This document shows positions 1 through 11,838 of a DNA stretch of 64,000 nt, in pieces. Source of the stretch: Sambucus nigra (Eukaryota; Streptophyta; Magnoliopsida; Dipsacales; Adoxaceae); contig OX422211.1 of assembly GCA_949130495.1 (NCBI GenBank), positions 395,743,049 through 395,807,048 on the forward strand. Reading direction: 5' to 3'. Below the pieces are notes generated by a model. It searched no databases and was not told the origin of the DNA. It saw only the letters and a list, made by a program, of their open reading frames with translations. Within the stretch, counting starts at the first letter, position 1. Each line of letters begins with the position of its first letter. The position numbers were made by a program, and so were the translations under genes.

Positions 1-226
1 TTAGGCGCACTAATGGGTGATAACCTGGGGGTGCTGGATTAATATTGATAGGTGCATTAATGGGTGTTAACCCGGGGATGCAATATTTTATTGTTAGGCG
101 CACTAATGGGTGCTAACCCGGGGGTGCTGAATTATTATTGATAGGTGCATTAATGGGTGCTAACCCGGGGATGCATGATTTCCAGAATATGTGCACTAAT
201 GGTTCTTAGCCGGGGGTGCAGGATTA

Positions 227-230
<4 letters not shown>
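1..230. repeat. Tandem subrepeats inside the LTR, about 48 bp unit
   Basis: A unit of about 48 bp built around GCACTAATGGGTGCTAACCC followed by GGGGTGC recurs about five times. Alternate copies are more alike, so the array behaves as a 96-bp dimer. A stray degenerate copy lies near 325-365. The array ends in a (TA)n run at about 228-264. Confidence 0.8.

Positions 231-264
<34 letters not shown>
228..264. repeat. (TA)n microsatellite
   Basis: Uninterrupted TA dinucleotides directly follow the LTR subrepeats. A shorter TATATATA run occurs at about 365-400. No gene is near. Confidence 0.95.
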
Positions 265-266
<2 letters not shown>

Positions 267-1326
267 ACTTGTGAATATTGCTACTGTGTGAAATTAGTAG
301 ACTTGGTAATAATAATAATTGTTACATTGCACCAAGTGGTCTTAACCTAAGGGTGCAGGATTAGTGTATATATATAGGGATGATGAGACTATATATATGT
401 ATGAGTGTACTTGGGTAACTTTCTACTTTGTGAGACTAGTAGATAAAATGAAAATGAGAAGTAAAATGATCTTAGTGAATAAAAGATTAACCATTTAAAC
501 GGTGAATAATGAAATTTAGTATGTGAGATAAACTATCTGAATAGCATATTGTATGGGCGATACGGGAATACTACTAGTGAGCATAGTTAGTATTAGTATG
601 GTTTCTGACTAGTTAGACTGGGAGGTATAACTAGGGGAGATTAGATGCACGTTAGGCATGCACAATAGATGAGAGGTGAGAAACTCATGTGAGAGTTCGA
701 TAACTAACATGCGTATAAGACTTGTTTTAAGAACCAGTTTTAAATACTTGCTAAATTATTCTTACACATCGGGCTCTGACCCATTTCTTGTATCTCTTCT
801 CTCTTTTGCTATATATATCTATTATATCAGGTGTGCAGCCACAGGAGTATCAGATTTAGAGATTTGGATTGCTTGACGTGCTGCAGCTGTTGTGGAAGCT
901 GTAGGTCCTTGCAGTAGACGCATCTATCCTTTTAATTCAGTTTCATCTAGACTTCTTATTTAGGGCATATGTCACCCACTTCTAGTTCTTCCATAAGAGA
1001 TATTGTATTCAGTTTATTGTATGGTTTGGAGTTTTAAACTGGGAGGTGTTATCCAGTCTTATTTATTTCAGTACTTGATGCATGTTCAGTATTTATTTAC
1101 ATTCCTATGTGTGGTGAATGGTTTATATTTTAAGATGGAAAGAAATGGATTTACCTGGTTTTATTAAAATTGGAAATGTTTTGACACCTAGCTTAATTTT
1201 ATATTAGGTGATTAATATGTTAAAAAGTTTTTCGATAGTGATGTTGAGAATGAACCAACTGAATATCCTATTTTAAATTGGTAGAGGACTGATCACCCTA
1301 TATTTAATTGGGCGGGGTGTTACAAG

Positions 1327-1338
1327 TGGTATTAGAGC
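1327..1338 (+). other. Primer-binding site, initiator Met-tRNA type (degenerate)
   Basis: TGGTATTAGAGC lies two bases after the LTR end and differs by one C-to-T change from TGGTATCAGAGC, the complement of the plant initiator-Met tRNA 3' end. The following roughly 110 nt (GTTCTAGTGT, TAGGATCTGTGCGGCTTATT) match the leaders of the elements at 40087 and 49196. This fixes the LTR boundary and the forward orientation. Confidence 0.85.
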
Positions 1339-4300
1339 ATCATGTTCTAGTGTTCTTAGGATCTGTGCGGCTTATTACGTTTCAGCGTATCGTTCTTTGA
1401 TGTAGAGCCTTATGATAGGATTGTTGTGTTCCCTTACGTATGTGACTTACGTTCTCCTGCTACGAATCATAATGGAGGTGACTCATTATACGAAATTCGG
1501 TGTGATTTTAACCCCGAACATTTTAGAACGACCAGCGAGGGCCGTAAGAAGAACTGCGGGAGGAGAAGCTCAACAGATGACATAGAGCAATCAGGTAAGA
1601 GTGATTGGGACAAAAATCACCACGAGAATTACTTAAGTAAGAGATAGTAAAATTGTCACTCGGGAACTATGGGTTCCCAGGACACAGTCATATATAACGG
1701 TGGAGTGAATTTAAGGCCACCTAGCATAGTCGATAAAGGGGAAATCAGAGGGAATCCTTTGAAAACCAGTCGATGAAGATGCGGAAAAGAAAATGAGAAA
1801 GTGTAACAGACCAGCGGAGGTAGAAAATTCGAAGACAATTGTGTAGAGTGGGGCGTGACGGAACTCATAATTAAATTTGGAGTTAAAAGCTATAGCTCTT
1901 AGGAGCATCATGTAGTGATTAGAGACAATCATCATATATAAAGAAGTGTGTCTGAAATTTAGAGAGAAATTTGAGTACGATTTGACCGTGAGGTCTTCCA
2001 TTCGATGTGATAACAAAATATGAGTGAAATTTTGATGTTTAGCACAATGGGTAAGATAGAAACCGATCGTGAGAGAAAGGTTGAATTGCATAATGAACTT
2101 CGTACCTGACAGAGGGGTATAAATTATCCAAAGGGTTTATAGTTGATAAAGGACCCGTGAGTAGAATACCAGTATGGAGGAGAAATCCATCTAGGATGAT
2201 TAATGTTGATGTCATCAAAGTTATACGATTGCTAGTGACTGCAGTCCTTCCAAGAGAAGGGAGTAAAGAGGGTTAACGAACCTGCTGAAGAGCAGAAACT
2301 GAATTTAACGGTGTTAGTGAAACCCCACATGAGAGTATACCCAATAGGGAACTCAGTTAGATGATGTTAAGTGATTAACTTCAAGAGGATGATGAAGGCA
2401 ATGAGGCTGTAGAGGCCAACCATAGTTCCAAATAGCTAGCATAGCCAAAGGGACAGTGGAAGAATAATAGTGAGTTGAGACTGTCGGTCCGAGAGAAGGA
2501 CATTCCCAAAAATGGTCAGTGGGACCAGTGACGGGAAATAGTTCATGAAGTTTTCCTTATGATAAGGAAGTAGAACTACAAGTGTTGAATGTGTCCACAA
2601 TTGATAAGTGAGACCGAAGAGATTAGAAATGGTAAACCGTGCCAGTTAGGCATAACTACTGGAGGAGCGGGACTTCCAGCGAAAGAATTTGGGGTCAAGA
2701 GAATTAGGCCCAGGAAATTTATAATTCGAGAATGATGGGTTCAGTCTGGACCAGTAGAATCCTCGTTAATAGTAGCATACAGTGTGTCAGGGCTGACGGG
2801 ACCCGGGATGTAAACGAGAGTTTTATAAAGCTATAATTGAGGCCTGGAGAGTTTGGGCCAACGTTTTAATAATGGGCGTGAAATCCACAAGATGGAATAA
2901 ATTGTCCATGGTGAGAGGGGACAACCATAAGATGAAATCCTAGGATGTATGACGATTGAAGATGTTCATGGGTCGTGACGGCAGCCACGTGCTAAGACCC
3001 TGTGATCGGGCTAGACTGGTGAGGTTTTGCTTCTTCCTTGTGAATAAAGGATAGATTCTAGTGACATGGGTGTGCCACAACTTTTATGTAAATTTGAAAC
3101 CCTAAACTTCGCATGCGGGTCGAGTTTAGTGGGAACGTTATTTTTAACAGTCTTGTTACAAACGTATTTCTCGTTATTAACAAGGCATTTTGATGATTGC
3201 TCGTGAGTGAACCGGGCGGGCCCTAAGAATGTGTTTTGTTATTATAATTTACTACTGCAGTGAGTCAACTTTAGTAGAGTTTATTATAGTAATGTGTAGT
3301 GATTAATTACCGTATGGCTAAACGATAGTAAATATGTAGTGTTATGACTGTCGTGCCGGATACTTCGGGAGGAGTGATCTTAGTTTTGTGCGGCGCCACC
3401 TGAAATAGGGTTGGACCCAGATATGAGTATATATGAAACTTTCATGGCAATATAGACCTCAGCGAGTATAGTGTCTAATTATATGCGATTCCCGAGCATA
3501 GGCATTTAATTGTCTGTTAAGACTTAGAATACATTGTGTTCTTATTGAGCGGCGAAAAAATAGCTCGTTATATATTTATAACGCCAAGTACTTGGGATAG
3601 TTAGGGCGCCATGCTTCATGTTACATTTTTAGAGACATGAGAGTAGATGAGTAAACTTTTATGTCACAATAGTAGGAAAGTACATAGTAGGTACCGAAGG
3701 CCTTACGGATCTCAACAACCGACTCGGTTAGATAGTAGTGTATCGGGGGGGTTCCTTGTTTGGATTTCGCTTTGCGAGACATCCCACGCATGAAACTAGC
3801 GAACGTCAGGAGTTGGAGAGAAGTTTGGTCGATAGTACATAAGTGTTGTATGTTGGTTATTGTACCTATAGGAGAATATATTTGAGAGTTGATAATTCTT
3901 TTATAACTTAAGGCCAATAGAGTAGCCTGGCCTTAGTATTTTTTGGAATAGACGAATGATGCCATTGAAGGATTGATTAAGTTTTGACTAATGGGGTGGT
4001 TGAGTGTACCCCTACCATGTCAGCATACCGAGTGTGCAAGAATTGAGGTAAGAAAATTTTAATGTCTTTGTATAATGATGCGCGAGGCATAGGGTGTATG
4101 GGCGCTCTGGGTGATTGAATCAGGTAGTGGATTATGATTAGCACTTGAATTCGATAACATGTAATCGGGTAATCCGAAGATTACTCCGTGAGATTTGTCA
4201 GAAACTTACGTTTCAAGATAAATTGAAACGTATTCAAGAAAAATAAAATGTATCAGAATACAAACAACAGTGGTGATGGCTTACGATGTAGGTTAACATT

Positions 4301-4569
4301 GCAAGGATGGTCTTGCAGTGGGTCACCTGACGGATTGAAAAATGGTGAACAATTCGAAACCAATAGGGGCTTCTTCCACTAGAGAATGGAAGAGTATTCC
4401 CAAGGATCTTCTCATGTAGCTGAGATGGTGAGATTATAGGTACTAAGATGCGATTGAGTACGGCCTAATACCCACAGAGGTATGGGCAGGATAAGCGGCC
4501 TAATCGGATGCGTGAGAGAAAATTTTTTGTGGATCCTGAGATATTAGGGGAGGACGGGAGCAGTACCTT
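1339..4569 (+). mobile_element. Non-coding interior of a decayed large non-autonomous LTR element
   Basis: No frame stays open for long and no gag, protease, RT or integrase motif is visible. The sequence aligns piecewise with the reverse complement of the interior of the element at 31241-51985. The leader matches at 1340-1480, and further patches appear at about 1540-1570, at about 1890-1920 (TAGCTCTTAGGAGCATC against a similar block), and strongly at 3733-3797. It is thus a second, older copy of that non-autonomous family in forward orientation. Its 3' LTR is absent, and the satellite begins abruptly near 4570. Confidence 0.65.
3733..3797 (+). other. 65-bp box conserved between two diverged non-autonomous elements
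   Basis: The stretch from TAGTAGTGTATC through a G run to CCCACGCATGAAACT matches the reverse complement of 36067-36135. Apart from the length of the G run (7 against 8), the last 47 bases are identical. Flanking sequence in the two copies has diverged so far that alignment is hard by eye. On the antisense strand both boxes read MRGMSRKAKSKQGTPP, but the frames diverge immediately outside. Confidence 0.8.
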
Positions 4570-5399
4570 ACACTAGTGGCGTTATAGGGTGAAACTCCGA
4601 AACACCCCCCAAACGGCCCCGTGAGAGGCACCCACACCTCGCATGAGACCAATGTAACTCTCAGGATCTCACCACAGGATTGAGAATACAATGATAATTT
4701 GAAAATATCTAAACTTAGACTTGAAAATATGGATTCAGAGGGCGATAACCCAAAGCACCCCCCAAATGGCCTCGTGAGAAGCACGATCACCTCTCACGAA
4801 ACCAATGTAGCTCATAGGAACAGATCCCATGGTCCTGGGATCCCTGATTTGATAATATGTCTATAACTTTAAAATATCTAGACTTAAGCTTAAAAACATG
4901 TTGTTAGAGGGCGAAAACACAAAACACCCCCCAAACTTCCCCATGAGAGGCACGAACACCTCGCTTGAGACCAATGTAGATCGTAGGAACTGACAGCGTT
5001 GTCACGGGACCCCTGATTTAAGAATATGACTATAATTTGAGAATATCTAGACTTAAGCTTAAAAACATGATGTTAAAGGGCGAAAACCCAAAGCATCCCG
5101 CAAACAGCCTCTTGAGAGGCACCCACACCTTACACGGGACCAATGTAACTAGCAGGAGTTGATCGCGTGGTCACGGGACCCCCTGTTTGAGAATACCACG
5201 ATAATTTGAAACACCTTGATTTAGGCTTTAAAACATGTCTTTAGAGGGAGAAAAGCCAAAGCACCCCCAAAACGGCCCCGTGAGAGGCGCGATCATCGCG
5301 CACGAGACTAATGTAGCTCGCAGGAACTGCCTGTGTGGTCACGGGACCCTCTATTTGAGAATATGATAATAATTTGAAAATATCTAGACTTAAGCTTAA

Positions 5400-6907
5400 A
5401 ATCATTCTGTTAGAGGGACAAATCCCCAAACGGCCCCGTGAGAGGCACTCACACCTCGTACGGGACCAATGTAACTCGTAGGAACTAAGCACTTGGTCTC
5501 GAGGCCCCCGGTTTGAGAGCATGTCGATAATTTGAGTATAACTATACTTAGAGTTGAAAACATGGCGTTATAGGGCGAAGCCCCAAAACACACACCAAAC
5601 GGCCCCATGAGAGGCACCCACACCTAGCACAAGACTAACGTAACTCGCAAAAGTAGATCGCGAAATCACAGGGCCCTCGGTTTGAGAATACGATGATAAT
5701 TTGAAAATATCTGGACTTAGACTTTAAAACATGTCTTTAAAGGGAGAAAACCCAAAGCACCCCCTAAACGGCCCCGTGAGAGGCGTAATCACCTCGCATG
5801 GGATCAATATGGCTCACAGGAACTGACCGCGTGGTCAAGGGATCCCAGGTTTAAGAATATGACAATAATTTGAAAATATATGGGCTCAAGCGTAAAAACA
5901 TCCTGTTAAAGGAGGAAAACCTAAAACACCCCTAAACGTCTCCATGAGATGCACAAACACCTTACATTGAACCAATGTAACTCGTATGAACTGACTACAT
6001 AGTCACGGGACTTCCGGTTTGAGAGCACAATGATAATTTGAGAATATCTATACTTAGGCTTGAAAACAAGGCGTTACAGGGTGAAACCTCGAAACACCCC
6101 TCAAATGGCCTCGTGAGAGGCACCCAAACCTCGCACAAGACCAATGTAACTCGCAAGAGTTGACAGCGTGGTCACGGGACCCCGATTTGAGAATACGATG
6201 TAATTTAAAATATATTACCTTAGGCTTAAAAGCACGCCTTTAGATAGCAAAAACCTGAAGGACCCCCCAAATGTCCCCGTCAGAGGCGTGATCACTTCAC
6301 ACGGGATCAATGTAGCTCAAAAGACTGACTGCGTGGTCACGGGACCCCGATTTGAGAATACAATAATAATTTAAAAATATCTAGACTTAAGCTTAAAAAC
6401 ATGCCATTAGAGGGTAAAACCCCAAAATACCTCCCAAACGGCTCCATGATATGCACGAACACCTCGCATGGGACCAATGTAACTCGTAGGAACTGATTGT
6501 GTGGTCACGGGACCCCTGGTTTGAGAGCACCACGATAATTTGAGAATATCTACACGTAGTCTTGGAAACATGGCGTTATAGGGCGAAACTCCGAAACACA
6601 CCATAAACAGACCTGTGAAAGGCATCCACACCTCGCACGGGACCAATATAACTCTCAGGAGCTGATCTGGTTATAACGGGACCACTGGTTTGAGAATATG
6701 ACAACAATTCAAAAATATATAGATTGAGGTTTAAAAGCCTGCCTTTAGAGGGCGAAAACCCAAAGCACCCCCCAAATGGCCCCGTGAGAGGCGCGATCAC
6801 CTCGCACTGGATCAATGTAGCTCGCAAAAACTGACCGCGTGGTCATAAGAACCCCGGTTTGAGAATATGACAATAATTTGAAAATATCTAGAATTAAGCT
6901 TAAAAAC
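5400..6907. repeat. Nine-monomer segment, first copy of a 1.5-kb duplication
   Basis: This segment and the next (about 6908-8420) are offset by about 1513 bp, nine monomers. They share monomer-specific oddities such as TAGAGGGACAAATCC, CACCTAGCACAAGAC and GATATGCACGAACACC in the same order. Divergence between the two is much lower than between neighbouring monomers, so this is a late unequal exchange within an older trimeric array. Confidence 0.85.
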
Positions 6908-8420
6908 ATTCCGTTAGAGGGACAAATCCCCAAACCCCCCAAACGGCCCCGTGAGAGGCACTCACACCTCGTACGGGACCAATGTAACTCGTAGGAACTA
7001 ACCACATGGTCTCGAGCCCCCCGGTTTGAGAGCACATCGATAATTTGAGTATAACTATACTTAGAGTTGAAAACATGGCGTTATAGGGCGAAGCCCCAAA
7101 ACACACACCAAACGGCCCCGTGAGAGGCACCCACACCTAGCACAAGACCAACGTAACTCGCAAAAGTAGATCACGAAATCACGGGGACCCCGTTTTGAGA
7201 ATACGATGATAATTTGAAAATATCTAGACTTAGACTTTAAAACATGTCTTTAAAGGGAGAAAACCCAAAGCACCCCCTAAACGGCCCCGTGAGAGGCGTA
7301 ATCACCTCGCATGGGATCAATATGGCTCACGGGAACTGACCGCGTGGTCAAGGGACCCCAGGTTTAAGAATATGACAATAATTTGAAATATATGGACTCA
7401 AGCATAAAAACATCCTGTTAAAGGAGGAAAACCTAAAACACCCCTAAACGTCTCCATGAGATGCACAAACACCTTGCACTGGACCAATGTAACTCGTAGG
7501 AACTGACTACATGGCCACGGAACTTCCGATTTGAGAGAACAATGATAATTTGAGAATATCTATACTTAGGATTGAAAACATTGCGTTACAGGGTGAAACC
7601 TCGAAACACCCCTCAAATGGCCTCGTGAGAGGCACCCAAACCTCGCGCAAGACCAATGTAACTCGCAAGAGTTGACAGCGTGGTCACGGGACCCCCGATT
7701 TGAGAATACGATGTAATTTAAAATATATAACCTTAGGCTTAAAAGCACGCCTTTAGATAGCAAAAACCTAAAGGACCCCCCAAATGTCCCCGTCAGAGGC
7801 GTGATCACTTCACACGGGATCAATGTAGCTCAAAAGACTGACCGCGTGGTCACGGGACCCCGATTTGAGAATACAATAATAATTTAAAAAGATCTAGACT
7901 TAAGCTTAAAAACATGCCATTAGAGGGTAAAACCCCAAAATACCTCTCAAACGGCTCCGTGATATGCACGAACACCTCGTATGGGACCAATGTAACTCGT
8001 AGGAACTGATTGTGTGGTCACGGGACCCCCGGTTTGAGAGAACCACGATAATTTGAGAATATCTACACTTAGTCTTGGAAACATGGCCTTATAGGGCGAA
8101 ACTCCGAAACACACCATAAACAGACCTGTGAAAGTCATCCACACCTCGCACAGGACCAATATAACTCTCAGGACCTGATCGCGTTGTAACGGGACCCCTG
8201 GTTTGAGAATATGACAACAATTCAAAAATATATAGACTGAGGTTTAAAAGTCTGCCTTTAGAGGGCGAAAACCCAAAGCACCCCCCAAATAGCCCCGTGA
8301 GAGGCGCGATCACCTCGCACTGGATCAATGTAGCTCGCAAAAACTGATCGCGTGGTCACAAGAACCCCGGTTTGAGAATATGACAATAATTTGAAAATAT
8401 CTAGAATTAAGCTTAAAAAC
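6908..8420. repeat. Nine-monomer segment, second copy of the 1.5-kb duplication
   Basis: This is the partner of about 5400-6907 and carries the same nine monomers in order. A small CCCCCC-AAA insertion near 6931 distinguishes its first monomer. The junction block around 6870 is repeated again near 8390, as expected at a tandem duplication boundary. Confidence 0.85.
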
Positions 8421-10505
8421 ATGCCTTTAGAAGGCGAAAACCAAAAACACCCCCCAAACGGCCCCGTGAGAGGCACCCAATATTCGCACGGGAGCAATGT
8501 ATCTCGTAGGAACTGATCATATGGTCACGGTTCCCCCGGTTTGATAACATGATAATAATTTGAGAATATGTACACTTAGGCTTGTAAACATGGCATTATA
8601 GGACGAAATCCCAAAACACCCCCCAAATGGCCTCCTAAGAGGTATCCACACCTCGCACGGGACCAATTTAACTCGCAGGAGCTGACCCTATGGTTATGAG
8701 ACCCCCGATTGGAGGATACGATGATAATTTGAAAAAATATAGATTTAGGCTTAAAAACATGCTTTTAGAGGGTGAAAACCAAAAGCACCCCCCAAACGTC
8801 CCCGTGAGAGGAACGATCACCTCACACAGGACCAATGTAGCTCACAAAAACTGACCGCGTGATCATGAGACCCCCAGTTTGAGAATATGATAATAATTTG
8901 AAAATATTTAGACTTAAGCTTAAAAACATGCGTTTATAGGGTGAAAAATTAAAACACCCACGCCTCGCACAGGACTAATGTAACTCATAGGAACTGATCG
9001 CGTGGTCATGGGACCCCCGATTTCAAAGCACGGTGATAATTTGAGAATATCTACACTTATTCTTGAAAATATGGAGTTATAGGGCAAAATCCTGAAACAC
9101 CCCTAAACAGCCCCATGAGAGGCACCCACACCTCGTTTAGGACCAATGTAACTCATAGGAGCTGATCGCATGGTCACATGACCACTGGTTTGAGAATAGA
9201 ATGATAATTTGAAAATATATAGACTTAGGTTTAAAAACATGCCTTTAGAGGGCGAAAACCCTAATCACCCCCCAAATGGCCTCGTGAAAGACGCGATCAC
9301 CTCGCATGGGACCAATGTAACTCGCAGGAACTGATCGCATAGTCACGGGAGCCCCGGTTTGATAATATGAAAATAATTTGAACATATCGGAACTTAAGCT
9401 TAGAAACATGTCGTTAAAGGGTGAAACCCAAAACACCCCCAAAACAACCCCGTGGGAGGCTCTTAAACCTTGCACGGGACCAATATAACTCGTAGTAAAA
9501 ACTGACCGCGTGGTCACGGGACCCCGATTTGAGAGCACGGTGATAATTTGAGAATATATACACTTAGACTTGAAAGCACGACGTTATAGGGCGAAATCCC
9601 GAAACACCCCCAAAACTGCCCCGTGAGAGGCACCCACACCTCACACGGGACCAGTGTAAATTAGAGGAGCTAATCGTGTGGTCATGGGACCCCCAGTTTG
9701 AGAATACGATAATAATTTGAAAAAATCTAGACTTAGGCTTAAAAACATGCCTTTAGAGGGCGAAAACCCAAAGCACCCCCAAACGGCCCCGTGAGAGGCG
9801 CGATCACCTCGCATGGGTTCAATGTAGCTCGTAGGAACTAATCGCACGGTCACGGGACCCCCAATTTGATAATATGACAATACTTTAAAAATATCTAGAC
9901 TTAAGCCTAAAAACACGCCATTAGAGGGTAAAAATCCAAAACACCCCCAAACGGCCCCGTGAGGGGCACGAACACCTCGCACGGGACCAATGTAACTCGT
10001 AGGAACTGACCGCATGGCCACGGGATATCCATCTTGAGAGCACGGAGATAATTTGAGAATATCTACACTTAGGCTTAAAAACATTCCGTTATAAGGAGAA
10101 ACCCCGACCCCCCCCCCCCCAAAGAGCCCAGTGAGAGGCACTCACACCTCGCACGAGACCAATGTAACTCGCAGGAGCTGACCGCGTGGTCGCGATACGC
10201 CGAGATTGAGAATACGATGATAATTTGAAAATATCTAGACTTAGGCCTAAAAACATGACTTCAGAGGGCGAGAACTCAAAGCACCCCCCAAACGGCCCCA
10301 TGGGAGGTGTGATCACCTCGCACGCGACCAATGTAGCTCACAGGAACTGACCTTGTGGTCACGGGTCCCTCGATTTGTGAATATTACAATAATTTGAAAA
10401 TATTCAGACTTAAAGATTAAAAGCATGTCGTTAGAGGGAGAAAACCCAAAACACTCCCCAAACGACCCGGTGAAAGGCACGAACACCTTGCATGGGTCCA
10501 ATGTC

Positions 10506-10834
10506 TGATTATTGGATAATATATTGGATAGTTATTGGTTATCATAGCACATAGGATTCCCGATTTCTCTAGCCATTTCCCTCCAATTAATGTCATGTTC
10601 ACAAAATTCTTGAGCTCTAAAAAGTTACTAAACTCTTGAGCTATAAACGGTAGCACACGAGGTGTTCGTGCCACTCGCGGTGCCGCTGGGGTGCCCACCC
10701 CCCGCGGCATGTTTTCAAGCCTAAGTGTGTATGTTTTCTAGTTTTGTTGTATTTCACACACACACCATATTACTCTAGACAAACACTACACTAGCTTTGA
10801 CACTTTGCCAAGTTTTCAAAGCCATACCTATGAT
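10506..10834. other. Junction between satellite and element A, with an inverted satellite scrap
   Basis: The satellite stops in mid-monomer at ACCAATGT. At about 10648-10735, ACGAGGTGTTCGTGCC and CATGTTTTCAAGCCTAAGTG are reverse complements of the satellite blocks GGCACGAACACCTCG and CACTTAGGCTTGAAAACATG. A degenerate piece in opposite orientation therefore sits here, with GC-rich sequence between the two blocks. The rest (10510-10645) is unassigned. No LTR matching the one at 18799 is visible, so element A lacks its left LTR. Confidence 0.6.
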
Positions 10835-11838
10835 GGCGAATCCCGAATATGAGGTGGAGTACAAATCCACCACTGGTGACGCTTGGTAGACCTCTCGACT
10901 GATTGTCCATGATCAATATTTGATTGTGAAGCTCTTAAACTTACCTAACTCTTGCGACGAGAAATTTAGTGTCCACCATTTCAAAACCTCACAAGTTGGG
11001 GACGACTTTTATCAGAGGTTCAGGCCTGTATTCGAATAAGTACTGGACAATCACAGCTACAAAATAATCAAAGGCATCTTACTGACTTATTTCAGGTACT
11101 GCCTCCAGTCAAGCAATTCTAGGGTTATTCAGGTACTTTTTAAAAACTTTCTGAGTGTAGTCTCTTCTTCACTCATATCTCGTACTGACTTATTTCCCCA
11201 TAATTTTACAGGGTGCAGTCTCTCTTCATAGTATAGGAGATTCGATTAGTAATAAGGTGCCCTTAATTCAAAAAGGGAAGGACGCTGTCGTCATGGAGAA
11301 CAATATGAGAAATGAGCTGCAGACTGCAAAGACGACCTTGCGAGAGGCCACACACCAAGTCTCAACTCTGAAGACTAATCATTAAAAAGCTCTAAAGTCC
11401 TTGGCCGATAGTAAGCAGGCCGAGATTGATGCTGTTGTTGAGGTTGATTTGGATAAGGCTAGAGCGCAAACTATAGTCAAATTCAAGGAGTCTAAAGAGT
11501 TTGGTGACTATGCTTTTGAGTATCTGGAGAGAGTCATCAGGACAGCTGACCGATAGACTTTCATCAAACATGCTGAGACTGGGGATTTATCCCCTGATGA
11601 CTTCTTAGGCCTTGATTTCAATGACCCACATCTCCAAACTGCCTTAGTCGAAATTGAGAACCCTATCAACCCTGTGGAAACCAACCCCATTGAAGTCACG
11701 GATACTAATGAAAACACGACCGATTTGGGCCTCAATGATGATGGGGCCAAGACCAAAAATATTGGGGTTGATGGGGCAATTCAGGTAGGTGGCGATAGGT
11801 CAGCCCCGGCTGCTGACGATGGCAGTCTGCAAATTTAA
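10835..11838 (+). pseudogene. Antisense gene of Tat-like element A (coiled-coil protein, decayed)
   Basis: The reading starts at ATG near 10835 (MANPEYEVEYKSTT) and runs to about 11132. A 79-bp intron fits at 11133-11211, with donor CAG|GTACTTT and acceptor TTTTACAG. Reading resumes to a TAA near 11838. At least four in-frame stops interrupt it, including one after TTGDAW and one after RTADR. The second part is rich in K, E, A and L and looks coiled-coil (KGKDAVVMENNMRNELQTAK). It is followed by an acidic P/T/D-rich tail. It lies convergent with the minus-strand pol of element A, as antisense ORFs do in Tat-lineage retrotransposons. Its N-terminal part does not obviously match the gene at 56941. 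Function unknown. Confidence 0.6.

Larger units (their letters stand above)
1..1324 (+). repeat. 3' portion of an LTR (5' LTR of a decayed forward Ty3/gypsy-type element)
   Basis: The segment ends in GGCGGGGTGTTACA and is followed directly by a primer-binding site, so it is the downstream part of a 5' LTR; its start lies before the window. Blocks at about 720-990 (TTAAATACTTGCTAAA, GGGCTCTGACCC, GTGCAGCCACAGG, CGTGCTGCAGCT) and at 1200-1324 (TGAGAATGAACCAACTG) match the same places in the LTRs at 37089-40084 and 31241-34023. It therefore belongs to the same broad LTR family but is more diverged. The matching parts are probably R/U5. No coding sequence is supported here. Confidence 0.8.
4570..10505. 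repeat. Satellite array, about 36 monomers of about 167 bp in trimeric higher-order register
   Basis: Each monomer carries recognisable blocks: CCCCGTGAGAGGC, ACCAATGTAACTCG, CGTGGTCACGGGACCCC, GATAATTTGAAAATATC and TAGAGGGCGAAAACCC. By the sequence after GAGAGG the monomers fall into three classes: A with GCGATCACCTCGC and TAGCTC; B with CACGAACACC and AACTCGTAGG; C with CACCCACACC and AACTCGCAGGAG. I read them in unbroken C-A-B order from first to last, so the real unit is a trimer of about 500 bp. One B monomer near 8940 has an internal deletion. Length and organisation fit a centromeric or pericentromeric satellite, but location is inference. Minus-strand open frames in it are shadows of the repeat. 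Confidence 0.93.

Noticed and set aside
676..876. Short open frame of 66 residues in the first LTR
   Set aside because: It falls in an LTR block shared with other LTRs, where the frame is not kept.
9641..10141. A 166-residue minus-strand open frame, and many of about 80-97 residues, in the satellite
   Set aside because: They repeat the same peptide once per monomer and break wherever monomer length is not a multiple of three. They are a by-product of the array.
4570..10505. Regular spacing suggesting a CRISPR-like array
   Set aside because: The whole 167-bp monomer repeats with no unique spacers, in plant DNA. It is a satellite.
4570..10505. A CENP-B-box-like word in the satellite (TCGCACGGGA)
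   Set aside because: It matches only part of the mammalian consensus, and such a box is not established for plants. No weight given.
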